A stretch of DNA of 64,000 nucleotides from NCBI GenBank assembly GCA_013396915.1, contig VWZL01005122.1, positions 1,023,887 through 1,087,886 of the forward strand. Direction: 5' to 3'. The notes beneath the pieces are model-generated. The model was not told the origin of the DNA. It saw only the letters and a program-made list of their open reading frames with translations, and did not search any database. The number at the start of each line of letters is the position of its first letter. Positions within the stretch are counted from its first letter, which is position 1. Origin of the DNA: Stercorarius parasiticus. Its lineage: Eukaryota; Chordata; Aves; Charadriiformes; Stercorariidae. Of the stretch, positions 24,931 to 38,100 are shown piece by piece. A program made the position numbers and the translations under genes.

Positions 24931-26059
24931 TCCCCAGCAGCCATTCAGAAAACTCCAGAGAAGCAAGGTTATTTCCTATGTACATAAAATTCGTGTATGG
25001 GAATCAGAAACTCCTGTATTCAGCATATAAATGCACACAGTTGTGTGATCTTAATACAGAATATAAATAAACAGTGACAGAGATGCTTAAGATATACACA
25101 CAGTAGCTGACAAGGTATTGTCCTCAATGTATCTGAATGCAAAATGGGATATGGCTGCTCTGTATTACACTCCTTTCGGTTCTTAAGTTTTTCCACATTC
25201 TTCAAGGGTTGAACAATTTTTGTAATTTATTTATTCTTAGCATTAAACAGTACCATGAGTGAATATACATCTGATCCTTAATCCAAATGGACTTTCTTAG
25301 CAATTAAAATTGGTGTTTAAAATAAAAGGTTTTAATATTCCGACATTCAAAAGGCAACCAAAGGTTTTCACTGATTATAAGTAAAAAGAGGAAATAATGT
25401 ATTATTCAAGCTCCAGAGCTTGCTTAATGCAAGATCAATTTTGTTAAGTGTTGCTTAGCAATGGATTATGAGTGCAGATCCTGAATATTAATGCAGGATG
25501 GGTATGCCAGCAATTCCTGTGAAAGTACATTTTAAAAAGGAAAGGATTTTCCTGGTGAACCACAGGCAAATAAATACCTACAGAGTTTCATAAACAAAGA
25601 GAGCTCACATCTTCTTCACCTCTTGCATCATTTATTGGTTACCAAGCTGCACAGCAGAAACTTTTCAATCATCTTTGTTGTTTTCCAGGTATGTACCCAA
25701 AATGCTGAGAGTCTGCTCCCGAGCCCTAAGGCAGGCAGTAAAACTTTACAATGGCACAGTATTAAGTCAAAGCAACAGGAGCAAGTTTTTGTAATAGTTC
25801 ACTGTTTTTCTGGAGGATGTGAAATTTGTGATGTTTTGTATCTGCAATCCAATTTATCAAGTTGGCTTTATTCATTATATAGCTAAGAGTTTTATTTTCT
25901 CACAGGCAGTGGTGGCGTAATTTTATAATCAGAGCAAAGACCTTACTGGTTGCCATTTGGGTGTTTTTGTTGCTGCTGTAAAAGAAAGTACCCATCACCT
26001 TATGCAGAAAAATCCTGTATCTCGCTTTATCCTATGTTTTATTTTCATATGGTCTGTAG

Positions 26060-26166
26060 AAGAGATGACAAGTGGGACAGGCTCTGCTGTGAGAATGATA
26101 GACTACTGGAGAGAAACAGAGGTGCAGGAACCATGGAAGATTTGCACCTGAAATGGAAGTTCCAAG
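26060..26166 (+). other. Candidate plus-strand exon
   Basis: A T-rich tract (TTTTATTTTCATATGGTCTGTAG) precedes 107 nt of purine-rich, exon-like sequence. The segment ends TTCCAAG|GTGGGTTTG. One frame is open (RDDKWDRLCCENDRLLERNR...); another is open until a stop near the end. I recognise no family. About 370 nt upstream, on the same strand, is a dual AG|GT site at 25688/25689. Together they hint at a plus-strand spliced transcript antisense to the SPOCK1 direction, but chance pairing of splice motifs is not excluded. Confidence 0.25.
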
Positions 26167-29100
26167 GTGGGTTTGCTTTGATTGAGATTCCTTGCACAAA
26201 CTGGGTCTGCCTCAGGCGTCTGAAAACAGTCTGCTCTGACAACGCTTTAACAAAGCACTAACAATGCTGCTTTGTTCTAAATATAGACCCCTCTATATTT
26301 AAGGTTGCAGTACAGTTTGTAAGGTAGATTGCAACTCCTAACTACAGATTTGGCAAACGCTAAAGATGGTAGGATGTCATTTTGACCTTTTATATGAGAT
26401 ACAGTCTCTGTTGTTTTTATAATACTTGATTACTTGGACGTCTTGATTTTTCTGTATGAAACAGAAACAACAGAAATATTTTTATATTATACCATCCTTA
26501 AAAACTCCTGCGTGTTTGTTCTAAACCCTGATTTTATTAACTAACATTTTTCTGTCACTTCACAGACTTGATCATAAAGGATGAAGCACACTAAGACTGT
26601 TGTTCTGGAAGATATCAAATTTATCATACTTTCCTAGCATCTATCTACATGATTCTTTTGGGAGTTTGATGTTATTTTTCTACATCTATCTTTGCTAAAG
26701 AAGTGAATTTATAAGAAAGTATTTATTTGACTCTCATTGATTATTGTTCAATTTGTGTGACCAGGTTCTGCCAAATAAAATAATAGCTTTTCAAGTATAT
26801 TTCTTCCTAATCCTCTACTTCCCAAGCAACTTGGGAAATCCTACTCACACGTTTTCCTCCTCTCAGACTCAGCTTTATTTACGACATCTCATTTTCTTTA
26901 AATGTGGCTTTAAATGAAGTACAGATTTGGTTTTGTGCGTCTCTTTGGGGAACTGAGGGGAAAAATATATGTGCATGTAGATGTGTGACTGTAGATCCTC
27001 AGCCCACTTTCAACTAATAATTACACTGTAAATATTTCAGGACAAGGGCAGCCTCATAGTCTACATCTGTTAGAGCAATGGGATCCAGTAGCTGACTGCT
27101 ATCTTCAGCCATAACATTAAAAGTAATTACTAGTGTTTATATTATAACATCAACCAGGGATTTCAGAATTCATACATAAAATATGAGACAGTCCTTGCCA
27201 GAGCCCTAATAGCAGAAGTTAGTTCAGCAAAGTGCTTAAACATAGATATGATTTTGTGAATAGACTTAGAGGCAACTTCTGCCTCCTGCCCCGTTTTTTG
27301 TTTAAAGCTCTCACTCCCCAACTTGTCAGCATGTTTAAGAACCCAAAAGAGAAGTATGACAGTAAAAGAAACTCAGGAGACATAACTGTCTTTGGAGTAA
27401 CTTTCTTCCTTAGCAGGAGGGAGAATTACTTGCCTTTTTATTTTGGAGAAGGCAGTTCCAGTCTCAGACTGGCTAATGAGAAAAAGTGTCTAATTAGCAC
27501 ATAAATTACATAAAATATAGTTGCTCAGTTGTCTTATGTCAGAGCAGGGATTCAACCTTGTCCAAATACACAGTGGTTCTTTAACATGCGGAAAGAAATA
27601 TTAACTCATTCTTCATGAAATCATCATGTCTTCATCAAGGCTTGAAGAGAAGGGACCAAGCTAAATCCCAGTGACACTGGTTAGTAGAAAGCCTCTTACT
27701 AAATCAGATCCACCGCCGTGTGAATACAGGTGTGGTAGCTTACAACTGTATCTTGAACTAGTGAAGGCTAATTCAGGAAAAAACTCTCCTGTGCCACAAG
27801 AATGCTTCTTCTGTTAAAGGATAAGCTTTAGAAGAGTCTCATTACCCGCGTGCAATGTTGCTGCTGAAGGAAAAAGTGCAAGCAGCAAGGCTAGATGCTT
27901 CCAAGTGAGAAAAAAAAAAAAAGCTTCCTTTCTTGAAATGCACAAACCATCTATTTTGCTATTATTCCAGGCTGGATCATCAGCTGCTATAAGGAGACAC
28001 CATACATAATTAAAATCAATAGTGGTGTGTTGATTTACATCTGCTAAGGATCTAGTTCTCTACTTCAAGCATCCAAACCCCAGGTGGAACTAGGAGGTAA
28101 TTTAGATAAGAAACACCAACTTCACTAAGAGCTGACATAACTGATTTCTGAGGAAAGATATGTAGAGCTTTCCTAAAGGATGGCTCACAGCATATCAAGG
28201 ATGATAGGAAGGCTCTAGTGCTTATAAGAATTTGTTTCCTTAGAAAGGAAGTGAATCAAGAGGGGAAAAAAGGGATGAACCTTAGTGATAGGTAAAATTC
28301 AGAAGGGTAAAATTAAAAGGAATAAGAGTAAATACTTTCAGTGGCTATAGAAATTGAACATGGAATAATTTTGCTAAGGATAACGATACAGATATGCAGC
28401 TACGATACCATAAAACTAGATGCAAACAAGTCTCTGAAAATATTCCATATATGCTCATCTTTAATGGGATTTTTCTGCCTTGGTTTTGTCATATGGGAGT
28501 TTTATGCGATATAGGATTTTACTTATACTGTATTATCCTAACCAGCAAGAGTAGATGATAATCTGTTGAAAGGGCATTTACCTGTTTGTTCTTGGATTCT
28601 TATGCAGGCCAACCCTGTGGTTAAGCTACATTGCCCCAGCAAGACCACAAATATTGCCTAATGCCTATTAATCTCTCTGTATAGCTGCTTCATTGCCATT
28701 GTTAAATAAAGACGAATTCTTAGAAGGTGAGCAGGGCATGTTGTATTGTACAAAACAAAAGAGTGTAAGCCCACTGACGAGATTCTTTCAACAGAGATCC
28801 AAAATGATGAATTGTATTTTCTAGAAAGCTTGAGCAAAAAACCAATAGTCTGGCTTTTGCTGGATGATGCAGGTGCTGTTGAAAGGGAAGGAAAAATCCA
28901 AACATTTGTTTGTGCACCTCCAACAGTGCCCTACCTTTCAGAGACAGAAAAGAGAAAGTGTGAAATTTCACCTCAAGTCCTTGGTTCCCTGCTGCTGCTT
29001 CTCATCAGAGCGAAATCTGGATTAGAGTGATAAAGAATGGGATATAAAGTCCCAGAAGCGTTGGAATTAAACAATTGAAACAGCAAAGTTTGAACAGCTG

Positions 29101-32100
29101 TGGAAACTGCATTTTCATGATTTCACAATGGCAAGCGTGGAGTTAAACAGAAAAGACCAATTATAAAGAGAGATGGGCAAAAGTCAGGAGGAAAAAATTT
29201 TAAAACTGTAAATTGAGATTGTGCTAGAAGTGGTGAGATAAAAGCAAGATGAGCACCTGGCTATATAAATGCAGTAGTTATTTGAAACAGAATGCCTGAG
29301 AGTGTTTTATTAAAATTGGGCTTTTATTATAAAAGCAGGGGCTTATTAAATAAGTATTCCTCCTAAAGACTTAAAGTGTCCTCTGCCCATGCAGCCTGCA
29401 TTCCAAGGTTATCAGAAGAACTGTTGCTATGGGCTGAACTCAATTTAGCACATGCTTTTTGTGTGGTGAGTGGATGTGAGAAGGATTCAGCAACACAGAT
29501 CTGTCTGTGTTCTGAATGTGAAATGAACTTTTGTTAAAGATCTTGCAAACCTCAACTACAGCTGCACAATACTGATACAGCCAGGCAAGAAGAGGATGAC
29601 CTATTTGCGTCTGTCTGAACTTTGTATTCATATTTTGATCACAAGCAATGAAACCTGCAGCAATACACCAAACAGGAAGACGTAAGGAAGTGAGACCCTC
29701 TGTGTTTAATTACCTTTATATGCTGTTTAACTTAAGATTTTAACTTAAGATCTTTCTCTTATAAAATCTTTTAACATCAGAAAATACTGTATGCTCAGGA
29801 GATTTTTAATCATTATCATGATCAAGGAAAGTTTGAACACTGCAGGCAGAAGGTTAGAAAGGCCATGCATTGTAATGCAAATTTCATTGTTAGGTTCCAC
29901 AGAAATAGACGTAATTTATCTGAAGAGGGAAAAAAATCAGATCCCATCATTATCTGGATACATGGCACAACACAGGAGTAGCTAATCATGAATAAGGTCG
30001 TTTGCAAAAAGGCCTATCGTTTGCCTGCCCCAAGTATTAGTGCCCTACAGTATTTTTGCACATTTCTTTGACAGGAGATAAAACTGTTCGATTGCCTTAT
30101 GTGCAAATTGTTAAAGAACCAGAAATCTAAAGAGGATGTTTACTGAAATACTACAAGATGGTCACTATTAATCTAACAGCATCTAATGATATTCGCGCTT
30201 CAGTTTAAATCTCTCATCCATAGAGAAGTTCTGAGAGCCATCATAAATGGCACCATTTCAACGATCATCACTTTAGCATCACTACAGGAAAGAGAGAGCA
30301 GGATCTTTTGTATGAGCCTGATACACAAGATACACCCTAACCAGAAGTCTGGAGTTCACAAGATGCTCTTATCTTTATTCAGTCTGTCATTAGCAAAGGA
30401 AAGACCAGATTCGATATTGACTAGAAACCCCTGTTTAAAAAAAAATAAAATTGAATTATTTAAATATTTTTGTCAATCACTCAGATTTAATATTTATACT
30501 TCTAGGCATTTTCATCACCGTTTGCCCCTCTCCCCCCCATGCAGGAACTCTCAGAACATATATCCTATCTTTCGTTTGCCAGAAAGTGCAAGGGGAAAAA
30601 CGGACATAGTTCACCTAATAAGGTGAGAAAAGACTATCTGAGGCTTTTAGCTCATCTCACAGTTCTGGTTATTATTTACTTAGTTCAGTAGGGTCTGGAA
30701 CTTATTGACATTACAATCTCTTGTTCACCTCAGGCACGCATTCTAATCAACTCTCGTTATGGTCAAATAAGTGGCTGGAGGCAGTTCTCCGCCCAAATTC
30801 ATTGTTTTTAGATCAGTTTCTATATAATCAGGGCTCCTGCGTCAGCACTGGCAGAAAGATTGTTTCAGCAGCTGAGTTTTTATGGAGCTGGTATATTGCT
30901 TCCTGATCAAGTGTCACAAATTCAGAATTACCGCAGTGGGCAAGAGTGTCCAGATAGGAAACCAAGAGTAGAGCAGAGCTTGCTTAGCTGGCTTCTTCAA
31001 TCCCAGTGCCACTCTTGAACGTGACTTGCACTGGGGCTATCAGGTAATTTTCTCCAGCCTTTGCCTTGAACAAATGCTCCTGTCCGATTACACACAACAT
31101 TTATGAGATGTCCCATATGGAACGAGCCCTGAAGAGTACAACATAACATGCTATCTAGAGTCAACAAGGATCAACGTTACAGTATACAAGCTCAGACTTG
31201 TATATGCTACATAAACTACGTCAAGAGTCAGCTCTTTCCCTTCCTCCCCAGAGCAGGGGAGAGATTCTTTCCCCGTTGGCTTTCTAGCTTGGTCTTTCAG
31301 TAGCTTTCCTGTGCCAAGTCCTATAAAACACAGTCCATATTCACTGCAGAGAGTGAGGCAAATCGTGTACAGAAGTCACTCATCAGCTCATGAGTATTTT
31401 TGTTAGCTATGTAGAGAATATCACGCAATTACAAGGTAGTCACGTTCATGATCATTAAAACAGAGTTCTACGTAATAGACATATTATGTTGTGATAATCT
31501 CTTACACTTTTGAGCGTGCACTCATCTCAGAGTTAACATGCCTGAAGATATTTTCTGTAGGGCAGGTACATCTCAGTGTTTAGATCAATAAAAAGACTCT
31601 TGAATTTGGTACTTGTATCTTTTTATGCATGAAATTGTACTGAGTTTGCCTCTCATATGCATATAACAAAGACAACAAACACATTCACTGGCATTTTAAG
31701 TAGTGCATTCACTAAAGTTAACTTATGGAAATCAAAACTACATAGCACTGGGGAAAAAAAATTCAAATTCTGAGAATTTCAAATCAAAAGAAGATCCCTG
31801 TATTAGGATTCTGCTGGAAGAATTCAGTTGTGAGAACAGAACAAAGAAGCTCCTGCCGGAGGAAATGAGTGGCACAAAAGAATAGAAGTATTTTTTAAGA
31901 TAATTCTGTCACCTAGGAGCAGACTTACCGCAATCAGAAGGGTTCACTGCATATATTAAGGCTCAGCCTAGATGCCAACACACAAATGTCCACATTAAGT
32001 AGAAACTAAAGGGCATGAGATAATGAAGTGAAGGTGGGCAAGCCGAATCTTTAAGAAGCACGGAGACAGCAATCAATTACAATAACAGTAAGTGCAACAG

Positions 32101-35100
32101 CAGAGTGAGAGCAGTGGGGAAGACTGGCTTGGGCCCTCCCAACAAGAAGGGGAACACAAAGGAGAGGAAATAAACGTTCCAAGTGCCATGCAGGGAAATC
32201 ATTGATTCAAAGCATCATTTGCTTTTCATATAACTCAGTGCACAAGTAAGCAAGATGGTTTACGTGAAAAGGTGATGTGGTTAGTAGGAATGAGCATCAG
32301 CGTAGAAGCTGACAGTCTGTACATTAGCTTTGTATTTATTTTCAGTAGTATCCATACCTGTGATCTGAGCTTGTGCTTTGGCTTTCATGGCTTTCCCAAA
32401 TCACTTTTCCCGAGTCCAGCAATTCAGAGACAGGTAGGCACGCCTGCTATGGACTTCGGGCTTCCCTCACAACTAAGATTTGTGTCACACTGTAGAACTG
32501 TTCTTCCTCTGCTCTTTGAGTGCAAAGTCAACCCAGGAAGCTTAGATCACCCATCATTTAAGCAGCCCTTTCTGACTTCAGGTTACAGGGACCCACCCAG
32601 TCAGTCTTGAGTGAGATGCAGTGGAGAGAGACAGCCTGCAGCACTCATTCATGCTACACAGACACCCAGCCTACAAATTACCTAAAGGCTCTGGCCCACT
32701 TCTGACTCTAGCAGTCACAAACTGGTATGATAGGATAGGATATGATATCCAAAGGGGGAAAAGGGATAAGGGTAGAGGATAAATGAGGACACAAATCTGA
32801 ACTAAAAAGTGCAGGGAAGATGTATCCTTTAATCTCTCAGCTTTGTTTTGCCTGGGTGTAGCGTGGAAATAATCATGTCAATGACAGGCAAAGCTACTGG
32901 GAAGATGCACATTCTGTTCCATGGCAGCTTTCAAGATTAGACAGTTTTATTTCACAGTAAGCAGGAATGGGACCAAAGCCCTGTGAAAGCTGTCATGAAA
33001 AAAGCAGTGTCAAAGCATTCGGTTGCTGATCAAAACCTGAACATTTCATGTCTGGACAGTATATAAATGCAGTCTTCCGGTAAGGGCTTGTCTTTCCTGT
33101 AGGAGACAAAGTATTAAATTCCTGGCCTCTTTATTCACAGAATGGCTTTTTTTTCTTCTTCTTCTTTCTCCTAGAGTACACAATAATCTGTCAGAAGAGG
33201 AACCCAAATCTTTTTCTTGGCATCCCCAGGTGACCTAGCAAGTTCTTCTTAGAGCTGTTTTCCCTTCCCATAGCACAGTTCTCCCTCCATTCTGTACTAT
33301 TCAGGGTTTCTGTCATGTTCAGATGGTGTTCTTTGTCTAGAGTCTCTTAAGAGAACATGGATTGCTACACCAGGACAGGTTATTCACACCTATGTGCACA
33401 GCTGTGAGAATCAGTAAATTTACTTATGCATTCTATACACGGCTCTGTAGTGTGGCACAGCAGGTAGTATATTCCTACCCATGGGGTAGCAAAGGCGCTT
33501 TGAAATAGGAGCCACCCCCAGAGGGTCACGGTGTGAAATGACCTGTTACCTGCTGGAAAACTTGAAGACTTTTTTCTTTCCACTTTGGAGCAAAGGAAGG
33601 AATTACAAAGTCTCAATAGTGCAAGCAACCCAGCTGTTCCCTCAGAAATGTGCAAATCTTGATTAGGAAAATAAAAAGTTCAAACAACACACCCACAGTT
33701 AATAGGCTCAGGCTATTTGGCAAGTTATAAATATTCTTGGAGAGTTGTCAGCATCTTTCAAAAGTGCAAGAAGTTTTGCTTTGTTAGGATTGCTGTTGCA
33801 CACATATTGCAAGGCATCAAAAAGAAAGCAGCCTGGCGTGGTTTCTTAGAGCTGAATTATTTACATGAAAGGCTTGTGAAATTAGATTCTTTCTCCATAA
33901 TCAAAAGACTCTTTACAATGGTATGAAACAAAATGCTTTCACGGAGTGTATAAGTCATTCCTGTATTTTATCTTTATACCCCATCTCCTTTAATCTCATA
34001 GCATGATGTGGACATCAGTTGAATCTACAAGCCTTTTAGCTCTGCAGAGACTCTGCATGGAAAAAAAAGTCTGTCTCTGATGACGTGCGTATTAGAAGAA
34101 GAAAGAGATATACTGATGTAGAGCTCTTCACTTCCTTTGACCATTTTCTTTCTTTCCCAACTATTTTGGCTCCATTTCTAAACAATGGTGTAACACTGTA
34201 CAGAAATATAACTTGAACCTTTGTTAGCTGAACTAACAAGGTTAGTGCATTATCTAGTATTCCTTGGCATACTTCCCAAAAGTATAGCAAAGATTAGGTG
34301 TACAGCTGAAGGCTGCTGGTCATTAGAGCAGCATCATTTTGATCTTCATCGGACATCAATCCAAATCTCATAGAGAAATGCAGCAAATGGTAAAAAATAT
34401 CAACCCAGAGTGTTTGGTTTTCAACTAACTAACATGATCAGGAATCAGAGAAAGGTTCAGATAAGCAAACTTACAGTCTATAATTTGTTCCTAAGATGTG
34501 ACCCGAATCTGTAGGACTTTGGATCATGTTGGTATGTATTTGATAATATTTTCCTCTTCCTCGCACACCTTTGTAAGCTTTCCTCTAATTTTGTAAAATT
34601 CACAGTACTGCATAGCTCACGGGCAAGCTGGATGTGAGCAAATTCAAATCATAAATTAGAGGAAGGAATTTGACCATCAAAACGCTTGACCTTCTGAAAT
34701 GAAATCTCTTCATCCGGCGTATCAGAAGCCCAGAACATACCAGTTTTCAAGGCATAGGTTACAATGGCTTTCCAAAGAGACTTCATGCAGACATAGAGGT
34801 TTAGTCTTCAAGAAGGAATATTTCTGAGTTCTCAGGTGATACAGTCTGTATTTTAGAGAATCTTGCCCTTTTGTGCAGTGTCTGGAAGCTTATTGTATGG
34901 CTAGTCACAACTAGAGCAGAATTATTTTCTTCTTTAATGTAGTTTAATAACATATTAAGCTTTTTTGGAATCTTGGAAGCTGTCAGAAAAAGCCTTCACA
35001 CTTGGTCAAACAAAAGATTTTATAGAGAATAGCTGAGATGTATAGTATGATTATTCAGAAGTTTTGCTTTCCTTTTAGTCTTTAGTCAGAAGTTCTGACA

Positions 35101-38100
35101 ATTTACTATAGAACGTTTACTTCAGAATTAAAGAGACAAACAGTATATGAAAGCTTTTGCTAAACTGGAGCATCCCTATGTTGGAGTGTTGCGATTTGGG
35201 AGTTTTTAAAGCATTTTCTGAACTTTCTGAATAGCACAAAAGTCTGCTTTGTTCATCTTCTGCAGATTCATCACAGCTGCATATCCTTTTTGCACATTTG
35301 TCGTCTTAAATATGACAACTTCAAACATTTTTTTAACTTCTAGTGAATTACATAGTGAGTGATGGCTCTGGTGAATTACTGAGAAGTCATGCCTCTGAAT
35401 ATATAAAGGAACAGGATGGAATGTCTTCTGTCTTACGTGTTTCCAAGGGCAATTGCTCATTAGCTGTTTTTAGGTTTTGTCTGCAGGTATTTGCATTTTA
35501 AGGAAGTGAACAGTCTTTTCAATGGCCCACCATCAGTCATCATGTCAGCTGTAGCAAGCGATATTTTCATGCATTGTTTCATGGTGATAACTAAAGGGAA
35601 TGTCTGGGATGGCATTTATTTAAAATTGTATTATTTATGAGAGAATGATGACAACTAGCTTGGATGCAGCCTGCCTAACTTCATGGCGCTCAGAATGTTA
35701 TAGATTTCATTCACGTTGCAAGAGTGCTGAGTGCTTAGTAGAACAGCAGAAGGGGGCTATATTCTATATGAGCAAAGGTGAAGGCGCTAAGAAAATAATT
35801 TCCCTGGTCTAAAAGACGGTTAGGGGTGTTCAGCCTAAGACAGTTAAAAACCTTCCTCAAAAGTAGCACTTCCGATGCTGAGATATTCCTGCTCACTCTC
35901 TTTACAGTGGATGAAATGGGCCCTTTCAAGGTAGCTGAACCCTTGACTGGTTACTAACAAGGGAAAGTAATTTTCACATACTACCCTTTTCACAGGCGTA
36001 GGAAGTAGTTTCTTAACATTTATGTTCATCTTACATTTCATTTTCTTCTGTCAGAAACAGAAGCTCAAAACAGTTTGAGATTTTAACATTTAATTCAACC
36101 TGTTTTGAAAAACTGTTATCCCCAATTTAATGGAGTTTACTATGGAAAGTCTCTTAAACAGGCCAAGAGAGACTATTAAGACAGAGCATAAAGACTGTTT
36201 TTCACTCCTCCAATAGTAAGATTCACTTCAGCCTCATGTTTGTGACTCCCTGATACAGCATTTCATAAGTTGGTTTGTCTTCTTGGAATAAAAGCTACTT
36301 AATTGTTATTAAGTTTGGTCACTGGGTCATGAGGGTCTTAGGACCAGGGTCAATGTCAGTGGGCTTTAGGTCAATACCTGAGGTCTGAGATTTAAATATC
36401 TTCAGAGAGTATTTCAAGTGCCATTAACTCCCTGTTAAATGCAATGAAAGAGCTAGGCCCCAAACCAGCAAACAATTAAGCAACACAAGCAATAATTTCT
36501 GCTTCAACACATAATCTCTAGTATTAGTAGAGGAATCACAGTTAACGTGTGTGAAAAGGATCCCATCTCCTTCTTCAGTAACCCAACTGGCTGAAAGAGA
36601 AGAATTAAACAACTGAGGACTTACTCTTGCTAAATTTTAGCCTCTTTCAACGTTTTCAGTAGAACTACTTGTTCCTTGGCAAACTCTGCCGTGTCTCATC
36701 TGAACCCCAGACAGTGTCCCTGAGTTTACAGCATAAAATGGGCTTATGGTAGGCTTTATGGGCTTATGGTAGGCTCCTCGCAGTAGACAGTCAGCTGGAA
36801 TCTGGCAGCTGAAGCTCCCCAGTGCCTACTTGGGGAGGAGTCACTTGCATTGATTGGAATTAAGTTTTTACATTCCTCACTGCATATGGTGTGATAATAG
36901 TAGTTGAAACAGAGAGCTGTAGATCTAATTTTCCAGAAATTCTTTTTCATACTCTTAGTAAAACTGAACTCTGCAAGCAGAGTAATTCTGAATGTTACAG
37001 CATGGGCAGCACATCTCAAACACCTCAAAAGCTTGCAACTGTGATGCCTGTGGCCGAGCTAAGCACATTCTTGACAGAAATGTCAGCTCTACTTTCTCTT
37101 CCCTGTTACAATAAAAATATAATAGCTTCACTGGTGGATGCATATCCAGATATTAAACTCAAATTCTCCTGTTTACTTGAGAGATCTCACTGAATTAATC
37201 ATCTCACTTTATTAGTTAACCTTGCTTAGTACCATTAAATAACAATGTGGTTTCTGTTCATCCATGGAATAAAGGCTATTTGTTACTTATTTAACTACAA
37301 AGAATGAATCATGCAACGAGTCCCCGTAGGCATTTTATGAGAAGGACCGTGGAAGAGCTTAATCTTAGCAAGGTGATTTATATTGGACTGTTTACCATTG
37401 TTAATTTTGGGGTTAATAAAGCAAAGCAAAGAAACATGAGTTTGGACTCAGAAAACAGATTCCGAAAGCAAAGAACTTCATCTGTTTTTGGACATGAAGC
37501 GTTTGGTCCCTTTATACAGGGAAAAAGTTTGAGCCTAGTTTAGTGAGACTCACATATTATTAGTGAACTCTTTTGTTCTCAGCAACATCTACAAACACCG
37601 AGTTGTGAAATATTGCTCTTCCTTCCCTGTCCAGCTCCTTCTTACAAAACTAGCAAAAAGGCATAATTAGTCAAGTATCAGCCTTCTTACACAGAACCCA
37701 TTATCATCTTTAGGAATAATTGCTCCCCTAGAAGTGATTTTGTAAATAGTAATACATGTTACTTGGCAAAGAGAGGCACTGTCTCAGCAAATTTATTGCA
37801 AGCAACAGCAACCCAAGAAAGCACTGTAGGTATCAATTAGCCAGCCAAGAAAGACAAGTGAAAAATACATAAATGACAAATGTTACCTATAGCAAGCTTT
37901 AATGCACCATCAGAGCTTAATCCAAAAGCCTGCTACGTTTCGCGTGGCGTGGAATATTCATATTTCAAAATACAGTAACAAGTCTGTATTAAGTACTGGA
38001 AGTTTATCAAGTAGGAATCAAACAAGTACGGTTGTTATCCCTTTAAGTACACAGCCTCAAAGTAAATGCTCAAGTCCGCATGCTTTGAACAAGTTTTCCA

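Larger units (their letters stand above)
17252..26059. other. Non-coding stretch with CR1 fossil
   Basis: No protein-coding gene was recognised. The stretch includes A-rich patches (about 20540-20600), the decayed CR1 at 23998-24930 and two plus-strand AG|GT dual splice motifs at 21680/21681 and 25688/25689. The longest frame (18459-18974 plus) starts in a pyrimidine-rich stretch and shows no conserved features. Confidence 0.55.
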
